From: Lunularia cruciata
Taxonomy: Eukaryota; Streptophyta; Marchantiopsida; Lunulariales; Lunulariaceae
NCBI GenBank assembly: GCA_948567375.1
Contig: OX419756.1
Location: 53,608,552 to 53,672,551, forward strand
Direction: 5' to 3'
Length of the DNA stretch: 64,000 nt
The translations under genes and the position numbers were made by a program. The stretch's first letter is position 1. The number at the start of each line of letters is the position of its first letter. Below are positions 31,928-43,133 of this stretch, one piece after another. The notes under the pieces are model-generated. The model searched no databases. It was not told the DNA's origin and saw only the letters and a program-made list of their open reading frames with translations.

Positions 31928-32412
31928 ATCCACTTTGACGAGAATGCATCTCTCACTTCTTGGGTTTCTTGGGCTATCTCTCCCTTCCCCAAGAACGTGG
32001 CCCCCTGCTCCGAGCCTGCTTCCTTCCCGAGTACCAATCTCCAATCTGACTCTATCCAGCAAGCCAGATTTCCTCTCTTCCCTTCTTCCTCGGGTCCATC
32101 AAGACACTTGCTCTCGATGATCTCTATCATGAAACCTGGAAAATTCACGTTCTAGTTCCACGCCAAGAAGGTGATCCAAAGTCGGCTCAAGACTTCAATC
32201 CTCACGATCACATCTAACATCCAAATTGCATGATTTCTCACTGCAAATTTGGAGTTCTTCTTTCCTCCTCCCATCTGTCTTGCTTTCTCACTGTCTCTTG
32301 GTTTCACTCTTGCAACTTCTCCCTTATACCCTAGTGCATTTCCAACTCTATTTCCCTTCCCACGATCACTTGCAGGATGACTTCTTAACGGTGAAGGAAA
32401 ATTACTCGACAT
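31928..32412 (-). pseudogene. LTR-encoded protein, N-terminal third (A1 copy)
   Basis: Starts at 32412 (MSSNFPSPLRSHPASDRGKG), stop near 32150 after FLAWN, then MIEIIESKCLDGPEEEGKRG open to the B2 junction. Continues at 24125 on the other side of B2. Confidence 0.75.
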
Positions 32413-32825
32413 TGCTTCGTTGCGAGTTTGATTTTTATAGAGTGGGGCTTTCTTCGTCTTTCTTCACTTTGAGTTTCTACCAAGAAATCACACCTCTTGC
32501 ATGCACCTGTCATTGTCAATCAAAATTTGCACGTATGGGCCGCCGGTTTTTGAACGGTCCCTTCTTGAATTTCTCACCCCGACGAAAGGTTGTTAGACAG
32601 ACTTTGCCTTGGGTTGAGCTCCCCCCAATACAAAGACTCCTTACTTTGGGTTGTATGTTGACAAGGCATTTCCGAGTACTTCACCTTATGACCCAAAGTC
32701 ACTTTACTTCAGGCTTCATCCCGAAGACTCTTTTCTTTGCCTTTTTCAGCCATACAAGCACAATCTGACTTCTCTATACACTTCTTCTTCTCTATTTTGA
32801 AAAAACAAAAAATGTGGGCACCACA
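31928..32825 (-). repeat. 5' LTR of A1, proximal part (898 bp)
   Basis: Starts at 32825 with TGTGGTGCCCACATTTTTTG on the minus strand and runs to the B2 border. It contains the TATA box near 32437 (CTATAAAAATC) and the first third of the LTR frame. Confidence 0.9.
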
Positions 32826-33161
32826 ATATATTGATGAATTCACCAAACCTATTGATTCTACCTGTGGTGGTATATAACAGATTGGGATTTGACAATTTAC
32901 ATTCTATTATGATGTTATGGATCTGAATTTATTGAATCTTAATCCTTTCAACATGCAAGTAGAAATCCATTTTGTAGTTAGACCAAAAGTGATGTTTAGG
33001 GATTTTATAGTCTGCAATTTTGGTGAGGAATATTATCAACAAGTGATGGTTTCTAAGGTCCCAAAGGTAGTCCTCATAGTTCATGCACCCTCTTGAGCAA
33101 TCATTCTAACTCTCTATTGAAGGAAGAAGTAGCAAGTGAACATTGATTGTGTGTAGGAATC
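32826..33161 (+). other. Unassigned tract between A1 and element C gag
   Basis: 336 bp with no clear repeat boundary. A frame fragment reads PFNMQVEIHFVVRPKVMFRD and may be old coding DNA or the leader of element C. I could not identify it. Confidence 0.3.
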
Positions 33162-34037
33162 ATGGATCCGCAATTATAGGAGTTGATGTAAGGAATGGAA
33201 TGGATGTTGAACGAGTTTCAAGAAATCAAGATGATCATGGAGGAATTGCAAAATCAAGTACGTGTTGTCAAGAAAGATCAAGTAATGCAAGAAGGAGAGC
33301 CATCTCAACAACTAGCACCAGCAATCAAAGTACCTAGAGTGCTATGCATGCCAATGACACCAATTCTAATCAACAACCAAGCCACATTGTTAATACAAAT
33401 GAAGAAGACATGCAACATTGAGCCTTACAAGGGACTGCGTTCTATGGGAGTAGTGGAAAATTGGATTTCAAGAATGAATCCATACCTTTGATTGTTCAAA
33501 ACTAACATCAATGATCATTATGTAGGTGTGTTTGTGTGTGGGTACTTGACCGATAAGGCCCTCACATGGTATAATGCTTGGGAATGATCATTGCTAGTAG
33601 AAGGAAGAAAGGTCACTTGGACAGCCATGCAAGAAAGGCTGCTCAACAATGCTCAATATGTGGATTCCGTGCAAATGGCCTCAACCAAACTCTGGGGGTT
33701 GAAGCAAAAGAATAGCATACAAGAGTATGTGGAGGCATTTTTGGATCTACAGGTTGTGATAACCAATATGAGTCCAGCCAAAGCTCTTGACAATTTCAAG
33801 AGAGGATTAAAAGAGAGGATTTGCCAAGAGGTAATGGTGCAAAATCCTCATAGTGTTTTTGAAGCCATTGCCTATGCGCAAAGAATAGTAGAGGCGCTTG
33901 GAGGAGGTGAAGCAATAACACCAATGCAAAATTATCAGGCCAAGACACACCATTTTGGTGGACTAGTACTTATGGAATTGGGCAACATTTGCTTCCAAGA
34001 CAGAGGAGCAAGACCTCTCCAAGGAGAATGGGGATAG
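33162..34037 (+). pseudogene. gag: Gag of element C
   Basis: The start ATG at 33162 is followed by two early stops. Frame 33195-33491 gives WMLNEFQEIKMIMEELQNQV, a coiled coil typical of chromovirus Gag N-termini. The core follows as GYLTDKALTWYNAWE, then 33591-34037 with TWTAMQERLLNNAQYVDSVQ and NSIQEYVEAFLDLQVVITNM. This is the Retrotrans_gag pattern (Trp-Tyr, then the long helical half). No zinc knuckle is visible; the frame is lost after 34037. Confidence 0.8.
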
Positions 34038-34349
34038 GTTGAAGAAAGGGGAGGAGTCCCACGGGGAGAAGGGGCTCGACTGGAAAATGATAATGTTACA
34101 ATTGTGGTAGAATTGGGCACATTACCATCAATTGTTGTGCTCATCATCTTAGAGGCTCTTGGCCTCCATACAAGTGACTTTTGAACCACATGGAGAGACA
34201 AATTAAAGAGGAAGATATAGAAACCGCATTGGAAAACAAAGATCACCAATAAATGTACCTTGTGGCCTTACTGGCTAGGTGAAGAAGACTAAAAGCGGGG
34301 GGAGGAAGAGGACAAGTGTGCAAAGAAGGAAGAAGATAAATGCACAATT

Positions 34350-36235
34350 AATTGTTGTAAATGTAGTGCTAGAAGGCAATCTAGTGAAAGTGTTGATAGA
34401 CCTTGGGCAACAAAGAATTTCTTGTCTTGCTTTGTTGTAACAAGGTTGGGGATGAAACTAAAGAAGGATGAGAAGGATGAAGTAGAGTTACCTAATGGTC
34501 AAACAAAAAGGATTGAGTCATTGCCTAGAGAGGTAATACTCTCTATAGGAGGGTATTGAGAAGCAATCAAGTGGCAAGTGATACAACTGGCTCGTTATGA
34601 TGTGATCTTAGGTATGCCATGGATAGAGCACCACAACTCTATAGTGGATTGGAGAAAAAAAGTAGTGAAAACTAGTCAATGGAAAATCTTTGGGATTAAA
34701 GGAAGATCATAAATGCAAGAGTTGCCTCTTTATGTCATAAAGACCACATCTATTGGTAAGGTAGATAGATGTTTCATGGGTTTTAATAAGAGAAGTCTAG
34801 AGTGCCCAACATAATGGACAAATTCCTTAGAAATTGAAAGATGTGGTCAATGAGTTATAAGATGTCTTTCCGGATGAATTACCTACAGGTTTACCACCAA
34901 AAAGGAGAGTAGATCATAAAATTGAGATACATCTTGGGAAGACACCTCCTTGTAAGGCCCCATATCGACTATCACCTCAAGAGATGGAGGAGTATAAGGC
35001 TCAAATCAAGGATATGTTGCAGAAGAGTTTATCCAACCCATCATATCACCAAATGGGGCTCTTGTATTTTTTGTGAAGAAGAAGGACTGAACAATGTGCA
35101 TGTGCATTGACTACCAAGGACTGAATCAACAAATGATAAAGAACAAATATCCATTACCTCACATGGATTACTTGTTTGATCAACTCAATAAGGCAAGGCA
35201 CTATACCAAACTTGATTTGCGGACCGCTTACAACAAAATCAAGATTGTGGATGAAGACATACACAAAACGGCCTTTGAAACAAGGTATGGTCACTTTGAG
35301 TACTTGGTGATGCCGTTTGGCCTCACCAATGCTCTAGCCACTCTCATGAGTTTGATGAGTGATATATTTTGTCCGTACTTGGATAAGTCTATTGTCATTT
35401 TTCTTGATGACATCTAAGTCTACAATAGGATGCTAACAGAGCATAAGCAACATCTACAAGAAGTCCTCCAGATTTTGCAACAGAATCAATTGTATATCAA
35501 AATCTCAAAGTGCGAGTTTGGCAAATCTGAAGTAGACTACTTAGAAAATAGAGTAAGTGTGGAAGGTATCAAAGTGTTAATATATAAAATAGAGGTCATC
35601 AAAAAATGGAGTGCTCTAGAAGATTAGACTCAACTCAAGAGTTTCTTGGGATTGATAGGGTTATATCATCAATTTGTCAAGGATTTCTCCAAGATTGCAC
35701 AACCACTAACTACACTATTGAGCAAGGGGAAGAGGTAGATATGCAGAACCACTCAAGAATTGGCCTTTCAAGAGTTGAAAGACGCATTACTACATGCACC
35801 AATCTTGAAATGGTATGACCCAAAATGTCCAATCAAGATGACTATAGATGCATCAAGTGTAGCAATAGGAGCAGTCCTACAACAAGAATGGCAGGATGGA
35901 TGGCACCTAATTGTGTATTTCTCTTGAAAGTTGCTTTTGGTAGAATGCAACTATCACACCACCAGACAAGAAGAGCTGGCCATTGTCCTTGCAAGCAAGC
36001 ATTGGAAGCACTATTTGGGTGAGAAGGCATTTGTGGTAGAGATAGACCACAAACCTCTAGTCTACCTCAAGATACAAAAGGATCTTTCTCATTGATAAAT
36101 TTATTGGGTAGAATGGAGACAACAATTCAACATGACAATTAGATATGTGGAAGGCAAGAAGCAACTTGCAAATGCATTCACGCAAATGCCGATGGAAAAC
36201 AATTTGGTAGTGGAAATCAAGCTAAACCTTGAATT
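34350..36235 (+). pseudogene. pol: Protease, reverse transcriptase and RNase H of element C
   Basis: A protease remnant is seen at 34380-34660 (VKVLIDLGQQRISCLALL). Reverse transcriptase begins near 34860 (DVFPDELPTGLPPKRRVDHK) and is open at 35094-35417 with [24 protein letters not shown] and IVIFLDDI, a canonical chromovirus FLDD box with both catalytic Asp kept. A stop follows DDI at 35415. RNase H follows (MTIDASSVAIGAVLQQEW, TTRQEELAIVLASKHWKHYL, EIDHKPLVYL) to about 36100. Many stops, at least four shifts. Confidence 0.85.
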
Positions 36236-36359
36236 ATGGCCCTAGATACTTGCTACTACAAAAACCGGTCCACAAATTGTAGGTGCTCAATCATCCAAAG
36301 GCATCACCAACACCCAAGGACTCACCTTCCATGATGGTAGGTTGTGAATCCCAAATGAT

Positions 36360-37620
36360 ATGGATCTAAGAACCACCATCCTAGCAGAATGTCATGATTT
36401 TGTTATTGCACACTGGAATGGACAAGATGTTGGATGCAATCAAATGCCATTACTATTGGCCCAAGATGAGCAATGATAGGATGGAATATGTGTAGAGCTG
36501 CCTACTTTTTCAATAAAGTAAGGTTTCTAATCAAGCTCCCACAAGACTCCTCCAACCTATTCCCAACATTGAGCATGGATCTGGTTTGTAAACTGCCTAA
36601 GACCACCTCCGGGTTTGATTCCATTGTAGTCTTTGTCAATCAACTCAGCAAAATGATTCATGTATGTCCTATCACTACAAATGTGACTGACCTGCAACTA
36701 GCACAATTGTACTTAGATGTAGTCTTTTCCCATCATCGCTTTTCTTGAGTGCTCATCACCGATAAAGGTACTCAATTCACTTGTTTGTTTTGGAGAACAC
36801 TCTTTGGGTTCTTCAAAACCATATTGGCTATATTGATAGCTTACCATCCACAAATTGATGGACAAACAAAGAGGGAAAATTGCACTATTGAGGACATGCT
36901 TCAGGGCTTTACTCGAGATGAGCAAGAGAGTTGAGGCACCTTACTCCCATTGGTGGAATTTGCATACAAAAATTCAGTGAATGCCTCTACACAATTCACA
37001 CCATTCTTCATCATGTATAGAGAGCATTCTTCTACACCTTTAAGCTTGATGAAGGTCCATCCGGTGGCTACCATGGTGGATGCTATCAACACATTTTTTT
37101 CAAGAATCCAATAGGGGGTAGGGCATGCCAAGCATAGGTTACAGATCACCCAAAATTAGCAAAAATTTTATCCAAATGCACACCACCAACACATGGAGTT
37201 CAATGTGGGAGATCAAGTCCGGCTGTCAACCACCAACCTCAAGTAATTTGGTCCTCATAAGCTCAGACCTCGTTATTTGGACCTTTCTCCATCTTGCATT
37301 GCATTGGAGCTATGGCATATCACCTTGAGCTCCTGCCACATTTGAAGATCCACTTGGTGTTTCATGTTTCCTTATTATGCCAACCTGGCCACCCCACTTC
37401 TCTTCTATCCAAGAAAGTAGACCTTGTCCAACCTTGTTTGATGACACAAAGGAGTATGAACTCAAACGCATTCTCTAGAAGCGCATAAAAGTTACTTGCC
37501 ATCCATGTATGGAATACCTAGTACATTGGAAAGGATACCTCTTGTTTGAGGCAACATGGGAGCTAGCAGCCAACTTGACCCACACACCAATGTTAGTAAA
37601 ATCCTTTGAGCAATAGCCTT
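36360..37620 (+). pseudogene. pol: Integrase with chromodomain remnant, element C
   Basis: Zinc-finger remnant ECHDFVIAHWNGQD near 36385. Catalytic core 36473-36934: MDLVCKLPKTTSGFDSIVVF (first Asp), LITDKGTQFTCLFW (second Asp), AYHPQIDGQTKRENCTIEDM (Glu now Lys or shifted). Then VEFAYKNSVNASTQFTPFFI and VGDQVRLSTTNLK. The C-terminus at 37497-37600 reads MEYLVHWKGYLLFEATWELA, a chromodomain signature placing C among chromoviruses, whose chromodomains direct integration to certain chromatin. Broken by several stops. Confidence 0.85.
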
Positions 37621-37641
37621 GCAACAAGGACGTTGCATCTT

Positions 37642-37656
37642 AAAAGGAGGGAGATT
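37642..37656 (+). other. Polypurine tract of element C
   Basis: AAAAGGAGGGAGATT directly before TGTAATACC, a likely LTR start. Confidence 0.6.
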
Positions 37657-38424
37657 TGTAATACCAATAGCTAGAAAGATGATCTAGAGATGAAATTTAG
37701 TTTGGTAACATATGTAAGGATGTTATACATGAAGGACTAAGTAGATAAGCTAGAGGTATCACCAAAAGAGAACTTCAACTAGTAGGCCAAAAACCCAAAC
37801 ATGCTTGGAAACTTTAGAATCAATAGCTAAGCATATGATCTAGAGGTGAAACTTGGGGTGGTGACATTTGGAACAATGTTACACATGATTGAGAACAAAA
37901 ATCAGATAGAGGTATCACCAAAAGAGCACTTCTACTAGTAGGGTAGAAGCTTAAAATAACCTAAAAACTTCAAAGCCATTTTGGAGGCCTAAATAGATGA
38001 ATTAGGCCTCAAAAATGAAAATATTTCCTCTCCTCAAGGGGAAATACTTGCCTTCTCCTCCCATGATTTTTTTGTCAAGAGCTTTCCAATGGTACCTTAA
38101 CCATACAATTCTGAGCTTCCTACAAGAAGATTCCTTATAGATTCCCTTTGGTCAAACCCATTTGACCAACTAGATAGGACAAGGACTAACATGTCACCCA
38201 TCTACAAAACTAATTCAAGGATAGAGCTCACTAATAGGCCACAAATCCATGTATTTGATCCAAGGGTGGAGCTTCTTTTGAGGGGATCCTCTTTGCTATA
38301 TAATAAAGAGAAGGTGCTCCTATGGAGCTCATATGCTCCTATGGAGCATATGAGGATTGAGTGTGAAATGTGTGTTTTCTCTCTTGAAGAGTTCTCTTGT
38401 CCTTGGAGTATTACACAAACCTAC
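37657..38424 (+). repeat. Probable 3' LTR of element C, 5' part
   Basis: Begins TGTAATACCAATAGC right after a polypurine tract. Contains two tandem copies of a roughly 156-bp unit. Its 3' part is replaced or continued by family B-like LTR sequence from about 38425, so the true LTR end is not certain. Confidence 0.55.
37665..37976 (+). repeat. Two diverged tandem copies of a ~156-bp unit inside the C LTR
   Basis: Copy 1 begins CAATAGCTAGAAAGATGATC at 37665, copy 2 begins CAATAGCTAAGCATATGATC at 37821. Both contain AGAGGTATCACCAAAAGAG and end with ACTAGTAGG. Substitutions are frequent, so the duplication is old. Confidence 0.75.
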
Positions 38425-38852
38425 CTTTTTGTTTTGGATTCTTCTTTAGTCCAAGGAAAACCTATGTGAAGGAATCCTTGACTTAGTGGTTGGGTCATGA
38501 TAAGATCACATGCTTAGAGAAATAATCCCGTGAGTGTAGATATTCCTTTAGACTTTTTGACTTTATTTGACTTTTAGCCTAGTAACTTGAGTTACTCCAA
38601 TAATTAATAACTTTGGTGTGTAACTATTTCACACATGTATAAACTAGGGGTCAAAAGGTACTCATCATCCTTTCATTTGCAACTATCTCTCTCATTGAGT
38701 CTGTAGTGAGCAATGGTTTGAGTCTTGGAATGTTAACCTTGGAAGAGCATGATGGAGTTGGGGTTCTTTTCCTTCTTAGTCCATGGTGCACTACCATAAT
38801 AGCCATCAGAGTCTTATCATGAATGAGAGACAGTTGGCTCCTATTGGTATCC
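38425..38852 (+). repeat. Family B-like LTR 3' part, diverged
   Basis: From CCTTTTTGTTTTGGATTC to GAGAGACAGTTGGCTCCTA it follows the 3' two thirds of the B LTR with many changes. TTGGTATCCTAAG follows and could be a decayed PBS. Either a 5'-truncated old B-type LTR or the genuine 3' half of a chimeric LTR shared with element C. Confidence 0.65.
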
Positions 38853-39970
38853 TAAGTTATTACCAATGTCAACAATCAGGGTTACTAGAAGTCATTTTGT
38901 TGCTCCGGATTTAGGATTTGGAGAGACATGGTCTCATTCATTTGGTGATTTTTTGATGGCCATGTCAAGGACATACACATGTTGGCCAAGGTAAGGATCT
39001 CTAGGATCCAAGTTCAGGTGTGTTTTGGAAGATGTTACATATACTAGGACATCTCTAAGTTCATCAATCTATTTCTCCATCCTACATTTTTGAGAATATC
39101 CCTTTGGTGGGTGATTCTCATACCCAAGTGGTAGTAAGTACACACTAGGTATCATCACTTGGACACATGTGAGCTTTATGCCTACGTTGGAGGTGAAGGA
39201 CCAAGTGGGTAGGGTATTCTTGGGACACAACTAGTGGCTATAAGTCTACTTGGGATCCATCTAGGTGATTGTGGTCTAGTTAGGTTACACCCTTGGTCTA
39301 CTTGGGATGCAGTTAGAGGATGTATGGAGCTTGCAGCCAGATTGGAAGAAGTTTTCAACATTAAAGTTGAGAACTCTAGTGGTTGGGGGTATGACACTAT
39401 TGCTTCCAAGGGCCATGTGTAGTAGCCAATCAGTATGTCTCCCACTCCTAGATCGGTTACATGGGATACTTGGGAGCCAGATATTGGACCCAAGCTTACA
39501 AGAGTGGAAAGACATAGACTTTGGAGGTTCTTGAGGAGCTACACAAGTTTTTTTGCCTTTAGTATGAAGGATTTGGATGCTCTAAACGGACTTGGTATTC
39601 AGATTGAGCTTACTAGTGATACACCAATGTTTTGATGTCCCTATAGATTTAGTGACATGGAGAGAGTGTTGGTTAGAGCCGGAGTAAAGACCTTTTTGAG
39701 GCTGGTTTGGTGGAGATTTCACATAGAGAGTATGCATTAGTTACAATGATGCCAACCAAGAAGGATATGCATGGAAATTATAAAAATAGGTAGATGTATG
39801 GATATAACCATCCTCTCAATTGATAGATGTATGGAGATATACCATGCCTACACCAAAAGAGATCTTTGATGCAATTGGGCATGCAAAGATCTTCAATACT
39901 TTGGATCTTCAAGCATGATATCATCAGTTGCTGCTCAAGGAGGAAGATAAGTCCAAGATAGATCAGAGGA
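38853..39970 (+). pseudogene. pol: Element D, left piece: pre-RT region and reverse transcriptase start
   Basis: Up to about 39430 the coding trace is weak (GIITWTHVSFMPTLEVKD). Then 39435-39635 reads WRFLRSYTSFFAFSMKDLDA and IQIELTSDTPMF, the region just before the RT palm, followed by CPYRFSDMERVLVRAG. At 39851 MPTPKEIFDAIGHAKIFNTL gives the block leading to the first RT Asp (LDLQA). It stops at KEEDKSKI where B3 begins. This gypsy lineage differs from A, B and C. Stops throughout. Confidence 0.7.
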
Positions 39971-40371
39971 TAGTCCAAGGATAGCCCATGTGAAGGAATC
40001 CTTGACTTAGTGGTTGGGTCAAGATAAGACCACATGCTTAGGGGAATATGCCTATGTGAATGGATATTCCTTTCTACTTTTTGACTTTACTTGACTTTTA
40101 ATCTAGTAACTTGAGTTACTACGGTAATTAGTAACTTTCATACGTAATTATTTCACAAGTATATAAACAAGGAGTGAGGAGGTACTCATCATCCTTTCAT
40201 TTGCAACTATCTCTCTCTCATTGAGTTCTCTAGTGAGCAATGTCTTGAGTCTTGGAGTGTTAGCCTTGGAGTAGTATGATGGAGTTGGGGTTCCTTGTCT
40301 TCTTAGTCCATGGTGCGCTGCCATAATAGCCATCAAAGGTTCATCCTGAGTGAGAGACAGGCCAGCTCACA
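39971..40371 (+). repeat. 5'-truncated B LTR (401 bp) of B3
   Basis: Begins TAGTCCAAGGATAGCCCATG within the B LTR and ends GGCCAGCTCACA. Confidence 0.9.
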
Positions 40372-40375
40372 TTTT

Positions 40376-40394
40376 TGGTTCCATTGCGAGGACC
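40376..40394 (+). other. Primer-binding site of B3, mutated
   Basis: TGGTTCCATTGCGAGGACC, three differences from B2. Confidence 0.75.
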
Positions 40395-40412
40395 TCTCTA
40401 GAAGGCAAGAAA

Positions 40413-40583
40413 ATGTTCCGTGTTCAATTCTACATTAGGCAGAAGGAGGCTATGAGAGCTCACTTGGAGAGAACATTAGAAGAGGAGAGGGCTGAACTTA
40501 TGTTAGAGAACCAAGATCCATTTGTATACCCTATAGTTCATTATGATGTCTTTGAAGTGCTTTTGTACATCTTGTACACATGA
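40413..40583 (+). CDS. Small leader ORF of B3, 56 aa
   Basis: Same frame and length as 24846-25016 in B2 (MFRVQFYIRQKEAMRAHLER), with a Gly to Glu, a Val to Ile and an Ile to Leu change. The element carrying it is dead, so it has no present function. Confidence 0.35.
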   Translation: MFRVQFYIRQKEAMRAHLERTLEEERAELMLENQDPFVYPIVHYDVFEVLLYILYT

Positions 40584-41104
40584 GAGGATTTGGAGAGATT
40601 GTGTGAGGTGGATTGCAGATTTTGGGGATTAAGGTGATTTTGGGCAAAATCTCAAGTTTGAAATCTGAACTTGAAATTTCTACATTGATAACATGGGTTA
40701 TCTTTCAGTTAGCACACTTTGTATTATTGTGAGAGCTATTATACGTATTGGGCTAGAATTTTTGAAAGTTGATAGGGTAAATTGCTCCCGCAATTGCATG
40801 CTCTCTGGAAAATTGTATAGAGTCTTCTATTTCTTTAATTTTCTGTGGATTGTTGTGAAACCTTTTAAGAAAATTAAGTATGTTATATCCTACCTGTTGA
40901 CACAAAAATTAGAGAGCGGTCATTCTTTAGCATGGAGTTTTGAGTTTTTGAAGCAAGGGAGGTGGTTTTCAAACCAAATCTGAAATATGTGTATTGAATA
41001 GAAAGATGTCTAGGCCAAATGGCTCAATGAAAAGATCTGAAATTTTGCAGAGAGGTACACCCTAAAGTTGTGATCAAGTGTGCAACATTTTGGAGGACTG
41101 TCAC

Positions 41105-41514
41105 TATGGTACCCACATTTTTCATTTTGGACAAGTTTTGACAAAGAAGTGCCCTGTTGAAACTAAATTGAAACCAAATGGAGAAGAAATGAGAGGAAAT
41201 TTGTATTTTGATCAAGCCCATGGAAGTAGACTTTGTGTCAGATGAAGACTGACTCAGCCAGGATTGAAAGAGGGCAAACCTGAAGGAGGAATGAAGGTTA
41301 CAAGTCAGGAATACTGCGGGGGCCATATCTTAGTGATCACAAATCCAAATCAAGCGTGCTATATTTCGTTGAAAGCATCTTATTCAGAGCTTTCCGTTGC
41401 CACCAAAATTGCAAAGTTTGGAGGTCTGTAGAAGAAGTTACAAGTATTTGAAGTTTTGGGAGTAAATGTACAAAGTAGTTTAGTATTTTTGGGTTGGTGT
41501 CTTCGGGTCAACCC

Positions 41515-41550
<36 letters not shown>

Positions 41551-43003
41551 GTTTACATGACTTTGGGTCATGAGACATCATCTCAAGACAAATATGATTC
41601 AACCAGAGGTAGTCGGACCTTGGAGTGCAGGGAAGGTGACTTTAGGAATCTTTGCAGAGGCATTAGAGGAAGTTAGAGTAGGGAAAATAAGTTTATTAGG
41701 ATACCCATGACTTCAATTTCAATTCTGATTGAAGATACGAGAGAATTAGAAGAGAAATAGCAGTAGTGAATGAACCTGAAGTGCAGGATCAGGTTGTAAG
41801 TGTCTTTGGGTCAATAACATGAATGATTAGGGGAAAGTGGGTTACAAATTGAAGGCGTAGATAGTGTACCCATGCTTTCATTTACAATTTGTGATGAGGA
41901 TATAGTAGAATTAGCAATGGAATTGATTGTAATTAGACCCAATGTTGCAGAAGTAGGAATTCAAGTGTCATCAGACTTGTTATTTGATACATAAGAGAAG
42001 AGTGGGTTAGGAGATAAAGATGGAGTAGGAGAAGGAGAAGTTAGGAGAAGTAGATGGAGTAACCCTAAGCTTAATTGTAGTTCCTACTGTAGAATTAGTA
42101 GAAATAGTGCAAGAATTAGTAGAATTAGATATACCCAAATAAGGAGAAGTAGTAGGAAGATCATCAAGTTAGGAAGCCGATGATGAGATAGACATCGGAT
42201 TGGGGTAGTATAATTTTGAGATAGGAAGAGGCAGATATGAAGAGATGGATTGTTAGTTTGGATCTATAGGTAGGAAGAGATATTAGGAAGCGATGCATAA
42301 GTAGAAAGAATTACCGTTTGCTTCAGTATTTAAGGGGAGCATTTGCAGTACTATGTCGTTTAGTATTCATATTTTTGAAGATAGATAAAGCAAAGTGCTG
42401 TGAAGCACTGCTCGTCGCTTAAGCTTGATTCAGAGTATCAACTTTGTGTTTGTGTTTGTGAGTGTGTGAAGAATTTTGAAGTGCAAGTCAGAGTGCTTGT
42501 TGGATGTTGGATTCCGCAGCCTTGATCTTTATTCTGTATGTTTGATCCTAAGTGAAGTGCAATCAAAACAATGCTTTGACAGATCTGAGAGGAATTGTAG
42601 TGTTGGTAGTATTCTGCATTTGTGAGTACAGTGTGAAGTTGATGTGAAGCAATTTTGATTGAGGAAGTTGTACCTTCAGTGGAGGGGTGGAACACAATTC
42701 TGAGGCAAAGTTGTTTTGCAATGAAGTGTCGTTTTTGGGAGAGCCTTAATCATCACAATAAACATTGTTTGGAAAGATTTGATGGAGTTGTGATTAAGAA
42801 GTGTTAATTCATGACGAGACTTAGAATCAGTGCTTGTTACTCTCTTCTAGGTGTGGTTTCTACCGGAGGGATTAAAGACGCAACCAAGAAGAACTACATT
42901 GTACTGTTTGACTTTGTATTTAGACAATTCTGACTCGTATCTCTGCGGGAACGAACTTTACTTACCCGATTACTGCAAAAATGATATTTGTCGGGTTGTC
43001 ACA
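41105..43003 (+). repeat. Solo LTR of family A, divergent 1899-bp form, in the B3 leader
   Basis: Starts TATGGTACCCACATTTTTC and ends CGGGTTGTCACA. Flanks GTCAC (41100-41104) and ATCAC (43004-43008) are a target duplication with one change; B leader sequence continues on both sides. The middle is shorter than in other A LTRs. It keeps traces of the C-terminal coding part (ICDEDIVELAMELIVIRPNV..., VSSDLLFDT, 41870-42210), the TATTTAAG box (42331) and the conserved R/U5. Confidence 0.85.
41516..41550 (+). repeat. Heptamer tandem repeat (ACTTCGG)x5
   Basis: Five perfect ACTTCGG units inside the solo LTR, in a region rich in CTTCGGGT words. Confidence 0.95.
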
Positions 43004-43133
43004 ATCACATACAAGTTGAGAGGTCTAAGTGAAATTGTGAGGAAGGGTCAATTCTGTAGAGTGGAGATCTCATGTATGAGGAGTTTGAGAGCAACAAAAA
43101 GCATGTTTGAGTATTTATATTCATCTTGGGAAC

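Larger units (their letters stand above)
11253..32825 (-). mobile_element. Element A1: Ty3/gypsy family A, split by B1 and B2 and invaded by A2
   Basis: Minus-strand order: 5' LTR (32825-31928 and 24125-21324, divided by B2), PBS (21316-21301), gag (21235-19611), B1 (19610-11770), integrase piece (11769-11253), then A2. The nucleocapsid tail borders B1 on one side and the integrase core on the other, so protease, reverse transcriptase and RNase H of A1 are absent. The 3' end of A1 must lie left of the window. Right flank at 32826 begins ATATA. With B2 removed, its LTR is about 3.70 kb. Confidence 0.75.
33162..37656 (+). mobile_element. Element C: decayed chromovirus (Ty3/gypsy), 5' LTR not identified
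   Basis: Gag, protease/RT, RNase H, integrase and a chromodomain remnant follow in the normal order on the plus strand, ending at a polypurine tract (37642-37656). Every domain has several stops and shifts, so it is older than A and B. The 5' LTR was not found: the A1 LTR lies only about 340 bp upstream of gag. Confidence 0.85.

Noticed and set aside
37657-38000. CRISPR-like or satellite array
   Set aside because: Only two diverged copies of a 156-bp unit, inside an LTR; no spacer pattern.
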